This document shows positions 1 to 19,267 of a stretch of 64,000 bases of DNA, one piece after another. The position numbers and the translations under genes were made by a program. Source of the DNA: Helianthus annuus (taxonomy: Eukaryota; Streptophyta; Magnoliopsida; Asterales; Asteraceae); the NCBI RefSeq assembly GCF_002127325.2, contig NC_035437.2:109582321-109646320 (forward strand). Direction: 5' to 3'. A model generated the notes under the pieces. It ran no database searches. It was given only the letters and a program-made list of their open reading frames with translations, and was not told the origin of the DNA. The first letter of the stretch is position 1, and every line of letters starts with the position of its first letter.

Positions 1-603
1 TTTATCTAAAAGATAATTATGATAGTAAAATTGACAACTTTTATACAAATATTGATTTTTTTTTTCAAACGCCTTAGTTTTCTTTTCATGACTTGCAATG
101 AAACAGGCAAATCCGAGCCCATTGTATTGTAGCCTTGTTGTGGGTACCGCAATATTATAATTAAAAAAATCTTGAAAGAATTCACAAGAAAGTCTCAATC
201 TTGACCGTCCATTCAATCCAAATAAACTTATATAGATAATACTTTCTTGACTGGATTAATATTAATACTTAATATTCTTCCATAAAAAAAAAATTAAATT
301 CTCTTTTCAATTTCTCCTCAATTTATCCCCAAAGGACCACTTTCTTGAATCAGTTATCATATATCCCATATTCATCTTTGGTATGTAAACCCAAAAAAAT
401 CTCTAAATTCAAGTATCAAGATCTTATCTAATTCAGGTTTTCATGATAAACATGTTTAGTTGGAACAGTTGTAAAAACATTAAATTTCCCCCCCCAAGAT
501 TAATAATATTGACCATTATTTCCTCTTTCCCACTTTGATTTTCCTAATATTATTCCAAAAAATCTGTTGGATTTTTATTAACTTCACATTCACACACAGG
601 AGG
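1..603. other. Upstream flank, no gene seen
   Basis: AT-rich sequence with no open frame resembling a known protein. It precedes the JmjC demethylase gene and probably holds part of its promoter. A homopolymer C run near 488 and several A/T runs are the only low-complexity features. Confidence 0.4.
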
Positions 604-611
604 TATAAATA
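604..611 (+). promoter_or_regulatory. Candidate TATA box of the JmjC gene
   Basis: The octamer TATAAATA lies about 1.47 kb before the demethylase start codon, after a stretch rich in CACACA. If used, transcription would begin near 635-645 and the 5' UTR would need one or more introns to reach the ATG at 2082. Only the TATA match supports this; no transcript evidence is available. Confidence 0.25.
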
Positions 612-761
612 CAAATCTTTTTTTTTAATCATATTTTAGTTTTTATAACTGTGTGTTGTGTTGTTGGTTGTTACATAGGATTAACTATTAAGGTATTAAT
701 AATGTATTATGAAACTGTTATGTTGCTTGTTTTTAGGTAATTTGTAATTTTTTGGCTGTAT

Positions 762-1211
762 CTTGATCCATATGTTTCATGCAATTTATGGATTTGATGA
801 GTTATGGTTTTGTAGCCCTAGATTGATAGTTTGATGCTTGATAGGTACAATTCGGTATATGGGTCGAGTCGGGTCGCGTCGGGTCATGTGAGGTTTCTTG
901 ATCCATATGTTTCATGCAATTTATGGATTTGATGAATTTAAGGTTATAAGTATGATCAGTTATTGTTTTGTAGCCCTAGATTGATAGTTTGATGCTTGAT
1001 AGGTACAATTCGGTATATGGGTCGAGTTGGGTCGGGTCGGGTCATGTGAGGTTTCTTGATCCATATGTTTCATGCAGTTTTTGGATATGATGATTCTAAG
1101 TTTATATGTCTGTAACTTGTGCTTGGTTTGATCAGTTATGGTTTTGTAGCCATAGATTGATTGTTTTATTCTTGATGGGTACAATTGGGCATCCGGGTCG
1201 GGTCGGGTTTG
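762..1211 (+). repeat. Three-copy tandem repeat, 135-158 bp period
   Basis: Three imperfect copies start at about 762, 897 and 1055. Each begins CTTGATCCATATGTTTCATG, contains TTTTGTAGCC(C/A)TAGATTGAT, and ends in a GGGTCGGGTC-rich segment. The array lies between the candidate promoter and the start codon of the demethylase gene, probably in a 5' UTR intron. The copies are close enough that this looks like fairly recent local duplication. Confidence 0.75.
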
Positions 1212-2081
1212 ATTTATTGATCTTATAAATTGATTACTTGTTCTTGAATATTAAATTTACTGATTCATTATTTATTTGATTTTTAGGGTTAATTTAAGAT
1301 TATAGCCATCTTTAACATCTGCGCTCGAGCTGCATTTTTGGGCAAAAAATATGTAAGTTCTTGTAACTTTTTATTTATTTATTTATTTATTTTCCGATTG
1401 ATATGATCGGTGGCAATAGCTTCATAACTTTATGAAAATAAATTTACCATAAAGATGTTGATGTTTTTGCAAGATCCAAACTTTAAGATCTGTATTTAAT
1501 CATCGGTTCCATTAGCTAATGAGAATACTAATTCGATAAAGTTAAATTCAACGCAATTGCGGATTAGATGGTATCAAGTCCTTTAGATCTGTGATTGTTT
1601 GAATTTCGGTTCTTTAGAGAATTGTCATTTTTATGTATGATTCCTTGAGTACATGTAATTTACATATAAAATCAAGAAACCCTATTCAAGATTCTGTGAG
1701 GAATTGACAGGATTTGGGAAACGGGTCAAAATGGGTATGGCCTGAAATGGGTCGGGTTTGGTTGACGTGTAAACCTTATTTATGTACGCTTTTAGAAAAA
1801 TGAATATCTAATGCATTAATTATGTACTCAATACATATAAATTTTTCGGTAAAATTTACACTGATAAGCGAAAAAAACAGGGGGCCGGGGCCCACCCTGG
1901 CCCAAGTAAAGATCCGCCCATGTACAAAAGTAAATGGGTCAAAAACGCCACCTCTAGAATTTAAAAATACCAACCAAAGTTTTTCAATTGATTTGCTTTC
2001 TTCAATTTTAGTGTCCTATTTCTTGTTTGATTATCAGAAAATCTCGAAATCAAGAAGCCCATCTTGTGCACACTATTCAAA

Positions 2082-9653
<7,572 letters not shown>

Positions 9654-10201
9654 GCTGAATCATGAGGATTTACATGGAAATTGTGGGTAAATATTAGTGG
9701 TCAAAAGTCCATATCAACTCAAAGTAGGAAATTAACATGGTTTTTTTTTTTCCTGAGTTTGTACATATTTCAGTCTTGTGTAGTTACAGTTAACCAACTG
9801 GTTTTCAAATTAGGTTTTTTGGAGGGTTAATATAGAGACTTGGATTCTCAAGTGAGTCCTTGTTTGTTTGTTTTTTCATATATCGCGACCTTTAAGATTA
9901 TTTCGCCTTTTACATACAATTCAATCGTTTTCGCGTATTGTTTGGGGACAATTTCATATATCTACTAGGTAAAAACATGAGATCAGTACATACGTATTCA
10001 AATCGTTCTTTAAAACATGGTCTGTTCATAGCAACGGTCACAATCTCATATGTTAGCGTACAACGAACCAAACCTCAAGCAAAGATGACTCATATGCTTT
10101 GTAATATAAAATGAAACAAGTCTATGATCATAGTTCAAGTCTTCAAGAACATTTGAAGCTTTTAATATTCCAAAATCAATGTTGGAAAATAAAACTTGCT
10201 C
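9654..10201. other. Intergenic region between two convergent genes
   Basis: About 550 bp between the stop codon of the JmjC gene and the stop codon of the tubulin-cofactor gene on the other strand. It must hold both 3' UTRs and both polyadenylation regions. No open frame, terminal repeat or RNA gene was seen here. Confidence 0.7.
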
Positions 10202-13200
10202 TTAGATTTCTTCATCTTCAAAGGGGTCTCTTTCAGGATAATCTCCAACCTGCATTACATCCAAAACATATTTAAGAAAATAAAAAAAAAGGGGCCATTG
10301 ACTATTGATGCAGTAGAACATGATCCTAGTCAACCTATTCAAAAGTAAAAGCGTCGAATATGAATGCCAACCTTTACTTTATCTGGTCTAACCATAGCTC
10401 CATGAAGTGGGGGGCACTCGAAGATCCGTGTGCCTTTTACCCTGTCCACATTAGCACAAGCAATTCAAAAAGAAGTAAGATGCATAGGAAACGGGTCAAA
10501 CATGTCAAAACGCTCATAACCTGTATTCACATGCTTACAATATACAAACTTACAAGGTTTAAAAGAACGGAAACGAGTTTCGAGGCGTTTTCCCTTCACG
10601 AAGCCCCGAGGCGAGGCGAAACGAGGCATAAGGCCGAGGCGGTATTAATAAATAAATATAAAAATTATATATATTATAAAAAATAATAATACTAACTGAT
10701 TTCATCATCAGATTCATCAAAATCATCAAAAACACACTTAAAAAAGACATGAAATGCTTGAAATTGACACAAAAAGTCAAAAACATCAAAAACAGCTATC
10801 AAAATCCCCTGAGCGCCTCAGCCCCTCAGAGGCACATATACATTTAAAACACCATGAGGCGCGCCTCAGACTCGTTTTTTTGGCCGTTTCGCCTCAAGGC
10901 GCGCGCCTCAAACGTTTTTTAAAACCATGCAAACTTATAAACCTTTTCAATATAAATAGATGACCTGTTGCCAAACCCACCATTTTCCACCTCTAATTAT
11001 AAATGTTAAAAAAATTGGAACTTTTTAAGAGAAATTACTTGAGATTTGACAACAAAGATATACTATACATTCAGGATTCATATAGAGAGGAACAAAATAA
11101 AAGAGTAAAGTTCACGGATGGTCCCTGTGGTTGACCACAATTTTGAATTTGGTCCCTAGTTTTCCAAAAGTACATGGATGGTCCCCGTAGTTTGCACTTC
11201 GCATTTAGTCCCCAACTTTTGCCAAAAGTACATGGATGGTCCTTATGGTTTGCACTTTGTAACACATTTAACCCCTAACTTAGACATGTTAAAACCTTTA
11301 GATTTGTTAGCTGGGGACTAAATATGTTTCAAAATGCATACCACAGTGACTATCCGTGTACTTTTGAAAAGCTAAGGACTAAATCCAAAATTTTGGTTAA
11401 CCACAGCAACCATCCGTGTACTTTACTCAAAATAAAATAAACAAAATAATTTAACACCAAAAACTAGACTTCACTTACAAGCCATCATGTTTTCCCAATG
11501 GTTCATCATATTGAATTCCAACCCAGAAGCCCGGCCCAAGAGCTTCGGCCCGGCCCACAAATTTCACAACACCCCTTTTCTCCCCTGGTTCCACTTGACA
11601 TCTATCTCCAACCTGTATCAACACAAGAATGAATTGTAATTGTAATGTTTGACTCGCGATATAAGATTTAAACTAAAAAAGAATAAAGTACACAAATGGT
11701 CCTTGTGGTTGACCAAAATTTTGAATTTGGTCCCTAGATTTCCATAAGTACATGGATGGTCCCTGTGGTTTGCACTTTGTAACGCATTAAGTCCCCATCT
11801 TTTGCGAAAAGTACATGGATGGTCCTTGTGGTTTGTACTTTATAACGCATTTAGTCCATAACTTAGACCTGCTGAAACCTTTAGATTTGTGAGCTGGGGA
11901 CTATATGCGTTAAAAAGTGCAAACCACAGGGACTATCCGCAATCCGTGTAGTTTACTCCTAAAAAAATTGACTTGTCGAGAACCGAGTAAAGTAATTACA
12001 GATAACGTAAGACAGCATACCTTAATATTTGCACAAATATCTTTCATATAATCATCATCCATCTGCACAAACACAGGGGAAAAAAGGGAAAATCGGTCAA
12101 CCAATAGTCAAACACACAGTAGTGTTTCTAGTACGATTTCAATCTAAAATTCGTTGACTCACTTTAGATCCCTGAGCAGAAGTATTTCGAGGTCCAAGCT
12201 TCTCCTTAAACTTTCTATATGTACCTGAAAGCATATAAGTTTATAACTTTATATTAATGGTTAGATACACAAACGATTTATGTTAAACAAGATTTTCTTT
12301 TTACAAAAGAAATACCATCAAGTTTATCATATGCTTCATCGGAAATTTTGTATTTCTCCACCAGCGAAGTGTCCTCAAGCCAACCACCGGATGTTACGGA
12401 TGACGGATCAAGATCTATAATATGCAGGCGATATCTGCAATGCATAAATGACGTAATCAATTTTAAGCAGGTAGATGAGAAAATACGTGTAAGAAAAAAT
12501 ATTGATAAGAAAACTAACCCGTCTAGTGGAGAATAAAAGCCAAAAGGTCGTGAATTATCGTTTGTGTCTGATACTTTAGCACCGGTATCATCATACAGTT
12601 CAAGACTCATTGAAGCAACAGCCGTGCCGCATTTTTTCCATAGTTTGTCTTTAACAGCTTCTACTGTGCTCTGAAAGAATCATTGAAAAAATAACGACAA
12701 ATATCATAAACTATGTAGTTAACATCGCAATACATCACCGATATCACCTGGTGAGATATCGATGAACAATATCGGTCAGAATATTAGTACCCATGCTATC
12801 GGCGACATTGACCGATATATCACTGATATTCCCTCCAGATATCAGTACCTTTCTTCTTAGTTCTACCATTCGCCTTTCTTCTTATTGCTGCTATTCGTGT
12901 TTTTAGTCTTAATTGTTAATTGTTCGTGTCTTAAGTCTTAATCAGTTCATACCATAGTTATTAAAGGCACTAGGCGCACTCAAGGCGTACAGGCCTCGCC
13001 TGGGGCCTAGGCGCAAAGCGCAAAAAAAGCGAGGGCCTGAGAAAAATAAAGCGCATAATGAAAAAAATTAAAAAATATATTATGTATTAGAAAAAGAATA
13101 TTACTTCAAATAAAATAAACAAAGTCTATTATGTAACACTTTATAGCATCTAATTAGTACCAAAATATTAGTGTATTAGTGTTATAAAGTAGTTTTCTAT

Positions 13201-13866
13201 GAATAAAAGTAGAAATCTGGCTAGAATCTTGTTGGAATTTAGAGAATTTGGCCGGAAGCTCTCCGGAATCTAGGAATCTCTCCGGAATGTGCGCCTGAGT
13301 CATCACCTGAGAATTAAAGCGCAATTTCCTCGACTGAAAGCGCAACTGCCTCGCCTCGCCTGAAAAATGGGCCTAGGCGCAAGAGGCGATGGCTTTTAAC
13401 AACTATGGTTCATACTTGCTACAATTGTAGTGTTTTGCAAGTTGTAAGAGATTAATTTGTTAATGGTAGGAAAGTATCCTGAACTGTTAGTGTTAAATTG
13501 CTATATATAAATTCAGCATGATACTAAAATTACCGATATCCCACCGCGATAACCGATATCTCAAATATTGGTCCTTGACCGATATCCGATTTTTTACCGC
13601 ATTAACCACTTTGATCATGAAGAATAAATCTTATTGAAAGTTTAAACAATTAGATTGATTTTTACGGAAGCTATACCAATTTGATTGGAGCAAACCTTAA
13701 ACTACATTTAGTTTTGATTATGAATGTTAAAGAGTTTAAGACACATGAGAAGCGAGTCGGATACCTCAAGTGAGAATCTAACATCAGAAGAGAATGTCTT
13801 GAGATTAGAATGAGTTACACGTAACAGAACCGAATCATCTCCCGGAAGTTGCAAGCGGGATGCCAT
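10202..13866 (-). CDS. TFCB: Tubulin-folding cofactor B (CAP-Gly protein)
   Basis: Cytosolic chaperone that receives alpha-tubulin from the chaperonin and hands it to the cofactor E/D pathway. Eight coding exons in transcription order: 13765-13866, 12519-12670, 12316-12434, 12163-12224, 12021-12062, 11479-11612, 10372-10441, 10202-10249. All junctions are GT-AG and the frames join to 242 residues, matching the length I recall for the Arabidopsis protein. An N-terminal ubiquitin-like domain spans about residues 8-95 (with LELYDD), a linker follows, and a CAP-Gly domain spans about 162-227 with the conserved GKHDG. The C-terminus is acidic and ends EEI, close to the EEY/F-type tail of the family. 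A 5' UTR intron is likely at 13877-14321. Introns carry several MITEs. The gene converges on the JmjC gene. Confidence 0.93.
10555..10930. mobile_element. Mutator-like MITE in the TFCB intron between exons 6 and 7
   Basis: The ends AGGTTTAAAAG and TTTTTTAAAACC are roughly complementary, with GAGGCG/CGCCTC words repeated inward on both sides. Flanking nonamers AAACTTACA (10546-10554) and AAACTTATA (10931-10939) agree at eight of nine positions, which fits a 9-bp Mutator-type target duplication. Confidence 0.7.
11103..11428. mobile_element. Palindromic MITE, copy A (GGTCCCTGTGG family), same TFCB intron
   Basis: Long inverted arms: the left starts GAGTAAAGTTCACGGATGG and the right closes with CCATCCGTGTACTTTACTC. 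Repeated words such as GGATGGTCC and TTTAGTCCCC occur inside. Both flanks read AAAATAAAA, a possible 9-bp target duplication, although the sequence is low-complexity. A related element lies in the adjacent intron. Confidence 0.75.
11681..11958. mobile_element. Palindromic MITE, copy B (GGTCCCTGTGG family), TFCB intron between exons 5 and 6
   Basis: Shares with copy A the left-arm words AAAGTACAC, TTTTGAATTTGGTCCCTAG and the right-end TTTACTC, but has a shortened right arm. Flanks CTAAAAAA on both sides may be a target duplication. No coding potential. Confidence 0.7.
12718..13607. mobile_element. Outer MITE-like element in TFCB intron 1 (CCGATATC family)
   Basis: Starts GTTAACATCG and ends GCATTAACC, with CCGATATC/GATATCGG words clustered in the first about 120 and last about 90 bases. 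A second element (12953-13407) sits inside it. Boundaries are read from the clustering and from weak inverted ends; no target duplication was confirmed. Confidence 0.55.
12953..13407. mobile_element. hAT-size MITE nested in the outer TFCB intron element
   Basis: Ends CATAGTTATTAAAGGCACTA and ATGGCTTTTAACAACTATG are inverted repeats, with GCCTAGGCGC/GCGCCTAGG words inside. Both flanks carry the perfect octamer GTTCATAC (12945-12952 and 13408-13415), an 8-bp target duplication. Confidence 0.87.
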
Positions 13867-13876
13867 TGCTTCTTAT

Positions 13877-14395
13877 CTGCAACAAAACCATACCCAAGCT
13901 CTAATCAAAGAATTCATGTTCTTGCATGCAATCCATACAGATCAAGTTACAAAACACAGGTGAATGCACATCGGATCATTTAGGAACTCCAAAAAGGAAT
14001 CTTTTCCGGAAGCATAAACAATTTGGCTTCAAAAACATTTCATCAAACACTTGGTGGGCATACATAAAAACAGCTCAGTTACAAACATATAAATCGAAAC
14101 CCAGTACATCGAATGAAATAAGAATCAAATGACACATGAAAAAGGGGTGTAAAAATGATTTTTTTTTCCGGAATCATAAACAATATGGCTTCAAAAACAT
14201 TTCATCAAACACTTGGTGGGCACACATAAAAAAGGTTAGTTGCATAAATATGACTTAAATTCTTGCTCATTGAATGAAACAAGCATCAAATGACACATGA
14301 AGAAGAGGGGTAATCACTAACCGAATGTTCTAGCAGCGTGATAGATTTCTGATCTGAAGAAACAATGGCAGCTAACTTTCCCCCTGCGATTTTGG
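13877..14395 (-). other. TFCB 5' UTR exon and intron with internal tandem duplication
   Basis: On the minus strand TTTTGTTGCAG ends just before 13876, ten bases upstream of the ATG, and a GTTAGT donor follows at 14321, giving a 5' UTR intron at 13877-14321. The intron holds two copies of an about 150-bp unit (about 13995-14140 and 14150-14310), both containing CATTTCATCAAACACTTGGT and CAAATGACACATGA. The first UTR exon would run from 14322 to about 14395. Confidence 0.6.
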
Positions 14396-14538
14396 GATTT
14401 TTTAAAATGTGCTTACTGAATTTTTTTACTTTGTGACTCAAGTTATGATTAGAATACATCTTTCGTCCCTTACTTTTGTGGTCAAACTATAAGTACTCAT
14501 ACTTCAAATACTTTTGTGGTTAAACTATAAATACTTAC

Positions 14539-14780
14539 GGGCTGTTTGGCAACTTCTGAATGGTTAAGTGCTGAACCAATAAGAGGTCTGAACCATTAAT
14601 TGCTGAATCAGTAAGAGAGGTCTGAACCATTAAGAGCAAGTATAATGCTTAGCCGTTTAGATGCAAATGTCTGATCAATTCAGATTAGAGGTCTTAACCA
14701 TTCAGACTTAGTATAATGCTTAACCATTCAGAGGCAAATGTCTGAACCATTCAGACATCTGCTCGCGAAACAAACAGTTT
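14539..14780. mobile_element. MITE with internal TCTGAACCATTAAG repeats
   Basis: The left end GGGCTGTTTGGC and the right end GCGAAACAAACAG are an eroded inverted pair. The interior has at least six short repeats of TGAACCATT(A/C)A(A/G) and related forms. It lies upstream of TFCB and may affect its promoter. Confidence 0.6.
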
Positions 14781-14922
14781 GTTAGACTTCAAATATGTAA
14801 GATATAGTTTCATAAAAAAAAATATGCGTTCTTGTTTTATAAAAAGAAAGTTAAAAGATTATTACACAAAAAAAATGTGTTCTTGTTTTATAAATTTTAA
14901 TCATAACTTTGATATATTAAAA

Positions 14923-14948
14923 GCCCTCCGCGTTATGGAGCGGAGGGC
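14923..14948. other. Perfect 9-bp stem hairpin in unassigned repeat DNA
   Basis: GCCCTCCGC is followed by an 8-nt loop and GCGGAGGGC. Such GC-rich hairpins in AT-rich context can mark Helitron 3' ends, but the CTRR end is missing. The following 300 bases (14950-15274) contain nothing I could assign. Confidence 0.35.
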
Positions 14949-15274
14949 GTAAAACCATGTTAAGTAGCTACAAATCGACGATCGAGAAAAGCGGTAAACA
15001 AAAACACGAATTTCTAACAGCAAGTGACTCACGTAACATATAACGCAGACACAATCGAATTATACCGATATGTATTAGAAAGTCGAGGGGTCAAAGTAAT
15101 ATTGTATATCGTTTTTAGAAAGGCGTGAAGCGACGGAAATTCGGTTTGTACCGGTTCAGTCCGTTATTGTATCGATGCTTGGTATAGAAACCACAAAAGA
15201 AAACTCAAAAAATAAAGTCGTTATATGACCAAAACAATGTACATGTTTCCAGTTGATTGTAGACACTCAATTAT

Positions 15275-16473
15275 TGTCACACCCCAACCGATGGCGGAAA
15301 CATCAGAGTGAGACGAAATAGATTGCAAGAGACTTCATAACACTATTTGTGACAAATATTTAAATAATAAATTTCCATTTCATTTCTAAAGTGTCAATTA
15401 CAAAGATTTGAAATAAATACAACATGAGTAACGAAATACAATACAATAAGAATACAAATTTAAAGTGTGTATCTAAGCATCCTACTAGATTCCATGCATC
15501 ACCAACATCATCGCTAAACCTGCAACATGTTTTAAAAGTGTAGTTCAATACAAAAAGTATTGGCGAGTATACAAGTTTGGTGCGTAGTATATAAGTATAA
15601 AAATGATAAGGAACAATCCACATGGCAAACCTAGTTATCAGGATTTACGTATAAACTGGCATGCGATTTACAAGTCAACCCTCTGTTTACGCAAGTATGA
15701 ATGAAAATTTAACATGACCACTAGTCTACGGGCGGTGCGTTACTCCTATAACGTTGTACATGTTAAATGGAGGCTCGTACGAAGCTAATGACAAGTTCAT
15801 CACATAAGTATGGTCCAGAAAACACGAATCAAGCATAACAAATAGTAAGCATGTATTGGATTGTTTGTTTATGTATTTGCATAAGAATAGGTATAATAAG
15901 TGTGTTTGTATATAAAAACATGTTACACCCAAAAGTGTGAAAATGGTAAAATGGGTCAAGTATACTCACAAAATTTGCATATGCTTTCCGATTATCCAAT
16001 TGTTGACGAGCAATGAGATTAGGAGATCAAATGTATAAGGGTTGAAGTTCAAGGTAGGTTTAGAGTCGAGATTCGGAATTTAATATGAAAATAATCACAT
16101 AGTACATATGATACTTGTTCTTGACACTAGGAAACTATAAAGAGTTTAAATGTTTTCATGGAACAAGGTTCCATTAGAATCGTGACAAGTTATCAAAGTC
16201 TAGGGGTGATATAATCTAGTATCTTGACATATGAACACTAGTTCATCATCAAAGATTCAATTATTCGGATAATATGTTTATGTATTATGTAGGTTATATA
16301 ACATGTATGTATATGTCCAATAATTCAAGCATGAGGTAGAAGATTAAAATCTTCATTTAGGTACCTCTAAATGTCATAGAAATCATGTAGGAGGTAGGAA
16401 GAACAAGCTTCCATTTAGGTACCTCTAAGTGTTCACCACTACACTTGATGTAAGGACATTCAAGGAGGGTCAT
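15275..16473 (-). mobile_element. Probable LTR fragment of an older element, left part
   Basis: Begins TGTCACACCCCAACC, the same style of end as the Tekay LTRs in this window, and has no coding potential. It stops where the Tat element is inserted (duplication GTCAT at 16469-16473). The continuation would be 53992-54010 and 58261 to about 58930. The identity and the other end are inferred. Confidence 0.35.
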
Positions 16474-17359
16474 TGATATAACAATGGTTAACCGGGCAGG
16501 GTTAACTCACTGGTCTCGTCAAGAAGGGTTAATCCCTTCCTCTCGAAGATCTCTGGCTGGATCGTTCGCCGGTTGATCTCCCGCACAAGGAAACAAGCCG
16601 TGACTCGTAACAAGGAGGATGGGGTGGGGGGTGCTCCTTGTTACCACTCTCCGGCGTGAGAATCAGTAATTTGCTTGGGAAGCAAATTGTAATAGTAGTA
16701 GTAGTGAGAGAGTTGTGAAGAGATACCTCAAACCTGGTTTGGGGTTGGTATTTATAGCCGAGGAGTCAAGGATGTGTTGAATGGACGGACTAACGACGTG
16801 CAGCCCTTATGCAGGTGTGTCAGGCTTGTCGGTTGTGGAGGTGAAGCCACGTCCTACTGCAGTGTCAGTCTGTCGCTTACGTGTGGCCTGACAGGAGACT
16901 GTCATTGGTGCCACTTGCACTGTGGTGTCAGTCCCACTTGCCTCGTGGGCAGGATGCGGTGTCGCGCCGCATCGCTACCTGCGGTAACTGCCATTGTTCT
17001 CGCGTTGTCCTTCTGGCAAAGACTGTGGGATGCGGTGCCAGGCCGCATCGCCACTTGTGGTGACTGTTGCTGTTATCCAAATCCCTTGTATTGATAGAAG
17101 TGTTCACAGGATGCGGTGCTAGGCCGCATCGCTATGCGTACACTGTTTTCATACACTAGATGCGGTGCCATGCCGCATTGTTATACCGTTCTCGTACTCC
17201 AGGTAAGTCCTCTCCCATCATTTGGCAGATTGGATTCGACCTCTGTGTTCGCGCGTGCCCGCACGGACACATATAAGTCTTTAGCTAGTGGGGGTTTTGA
17301 TAAGGGTAATGGTCACTCGCGGTCATGCTGACGCGAGATCTGGGACCATACCCCCTTCA
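16474..17359 (-). repeat. Tat 3' LTR (full length)
   Basis: 886 bp, starting TGATATAACAATGG and ending ATACCCCCTTCA. A minus-strand TATA box (CTATAAATACC, complement at 16747-16757) lies in it. Upstream of that TATA, on the minus strand, are four short palindromes of form GATGCGG-N7-CCGCATC at about 16958, 17036, 17109 and 17160. Open frames on the plus strand here come from the repeats and are not genes. Confidence 0.88.
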
Positions 17360-17372
17360 AGTCCCCCCCCAG
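17360..17372 (-). other. Tat polypurine tract
   Basis: Read on the minus strand this is CTGGGGGGGGACT, directly touching the 3' LTR. This is the expected plus-strand primer site for reverse transcription and confirms that the element is oriented on the minus strand. Confidence 0.8.
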
Positions 17373-17647
17373 TCTAGTGTTGTTTCCGTATGCAAGTTGC
17401 ATGTGGGAGGAGTATTGGACTATGGTGTCTAGAAGGTAGTGCGTATGTTGTAGAAGATTCTAGGCCATGTAGATGGCTCCTGCTTCTAGAAAATCAAGCC
17501 GAGGATCTGGTAGAGTCGTGTGACGCCTCTTCCGTACCGGTGAGTAAGTTTCGTCTGATGCGAAATTCTCAGCCTAGGGTTTTGATCTGGTAGCATGGGC
17601 TACCTTTTTCTGATGTCATCAGGGTTGGGTGCCACCTGTTGGTGTGT

Positions 17648-17776
17648 CGAACCAACCTTTGGGATCGTGGTTGAAGATGTCCACAAACTTCGAACCAACC
17701 TTTGAGGTAGTGAATGAAGAAGAGAGTAGGCTTCGAACCAACCTTTGTAACGGTGACGGACGATATCCGTAGCCGC
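17648..17776 (+). repeat. Three 43-bp tandem repeats in the Tat 3' region
   Basis: Copies starting at 17648, 17691 and 17734 each begin CGAACCAACCTTTG and then diverge. They lie between the 3' LTR and the promoter of the antisense gene. No other feature was recognised between 17372 and 19070. Confidence 0.75.
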
Positions 17777-19076
17777 AACTCTAGTTGTAACCTCTGCGGT
17801 AGCTGATGCAATGTTGTGAGTACCTTTGCTCAAGCTCAATGTTCAGCAATTGGACATGTAATGATGATCCCTACTTTGTGGAGTGTTCATGTTCTTCCAA
17901 TTTAGCTCTCAAGTAATCGCACGTCCTTTGCGGTTACCTCGTTCCTTTGCATTGTTGGCCATGTTTGGTCGAACAACGTGGGGTACTTGCGTCATTGTTG
18001 GTCGTGTTTGGTCGAACAATTTGAATCTGGATAATGGTCAAATAAACATGGTCATAGGCATGGTTATGCCCACCATTGTTTATTCTATCCAGCTCACAAG
18101 TGGGCAAACAAAGTCATAAGCAGACTTGTTACCACTATTTGTTCGCTTGTTGCTCAACGAGATCTCTCTAGATGATTGGAAATCTCGTCCGCACTTGTAC
18201 TGCAGCCACTTTCCTTCACGCTTCAATGGGAATCAGCTTTCCTTGAAGTAGCTTCGTTCATCTGTGTGATGACTTAGCCGTGGCTCTTCCGTAGCTACCA
18301 TTCGCGTAGCTGGATATATGACCGCAGTGACTCATGAGTGTCCGCGGTTTGATAACAAAAGACTCGCATTAAAAGAGTGTTTTGCTCGTATGCGGCTCTT
18401 GAAGGATCAGGAGTCAGGGTTGCTGATGTGCGGTCACGCATCATACTTATCCTTTTCCCTAAGGAGAAGCTGTTCGTGCACCCTCTGTGGTTGTGAACCG
18501 GACACGAGGGATTTGAAGCTTGAAGAACTTCAATGTGATGCGGTTTACCTGTTCCTGAGATGCGGTTTTCGCAGTCCAAAGAACAGCGCTGGTTCTGAGT
18601 ATCTGACACACTTGTGCGGGCTCGTGTGTGTTATCTCCGCACATTACATGTGTGCTCGTGGGTATATGTGAATATTGATTTATCCCCTTTTCATAGTGTA
18701 AATATATTTTTCCTATTTTTTGAGGGGGTGTAAAAAAACAACATGCGGTATGGGTTATGGTGCGGTATACCAGAGAAACTGCATGCCGCTTATATTTGGA
18801 TAATGTTGTCGCTTTTTGTAGCATACGTGGCTGGATGCACGTGTGAGTTGGTGAAAGTTGGTAGGATTTTCTACATATGTTGATAGAAAAGGACGTTTGC
18901 ACTGCCCAAGTCATTAATGCACTGTAGCAGGAGTGTAAACGTCCTTTGTCAGGCGCGTGGGCGGCCACGCGCGCGTGGTAACTGTCAGCGGGACTGTTGC
19001 CGGACACGTGTCGTCGCGTAACTCGTTCTTTTTTATCGTGATGATTCGGTTACCCCTCTGCATTAATTGCGATGAG

Positions 19077-19084
19077 TATATAAG
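19077..19084 (+). promoter_or_regulatory. TATA box of the Tat antisense gene
   Basis: TATATAAG, followed by GGGGAAACC, lies about 190 bp upstream of the first codons of the antisense gene on the plus strand. It faces away from the 3' LTR and toward the integrase gene, so the gene appears to have its own internal promoter. There is no transcript evidence. Confidence 0.6.
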
Positions 19085-19267
19085 GGGAAACCGTTTGTGT
19101 TTTCCCCTCACTTGCTTGAAATTTCAAAAATTTCTCGGTGAAAGAGAGAGTTCCCTTCGTCTTCTCCGATAAGTTGTCTGAAATTCCAGTGAGGTTGTTG
19201 AGTTTTCTGAACTCATTCCCTGTTTTCTTGATTATTTTCCCTGAGGGCTGAACCATCTAACCCACAC

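Noticed and set aside
16774..17331. Small plus-strand open frames in the Tat LTR
   Set aside because: They follow the GC-rich palindrome repeats and have no similarity to any protein family I know.
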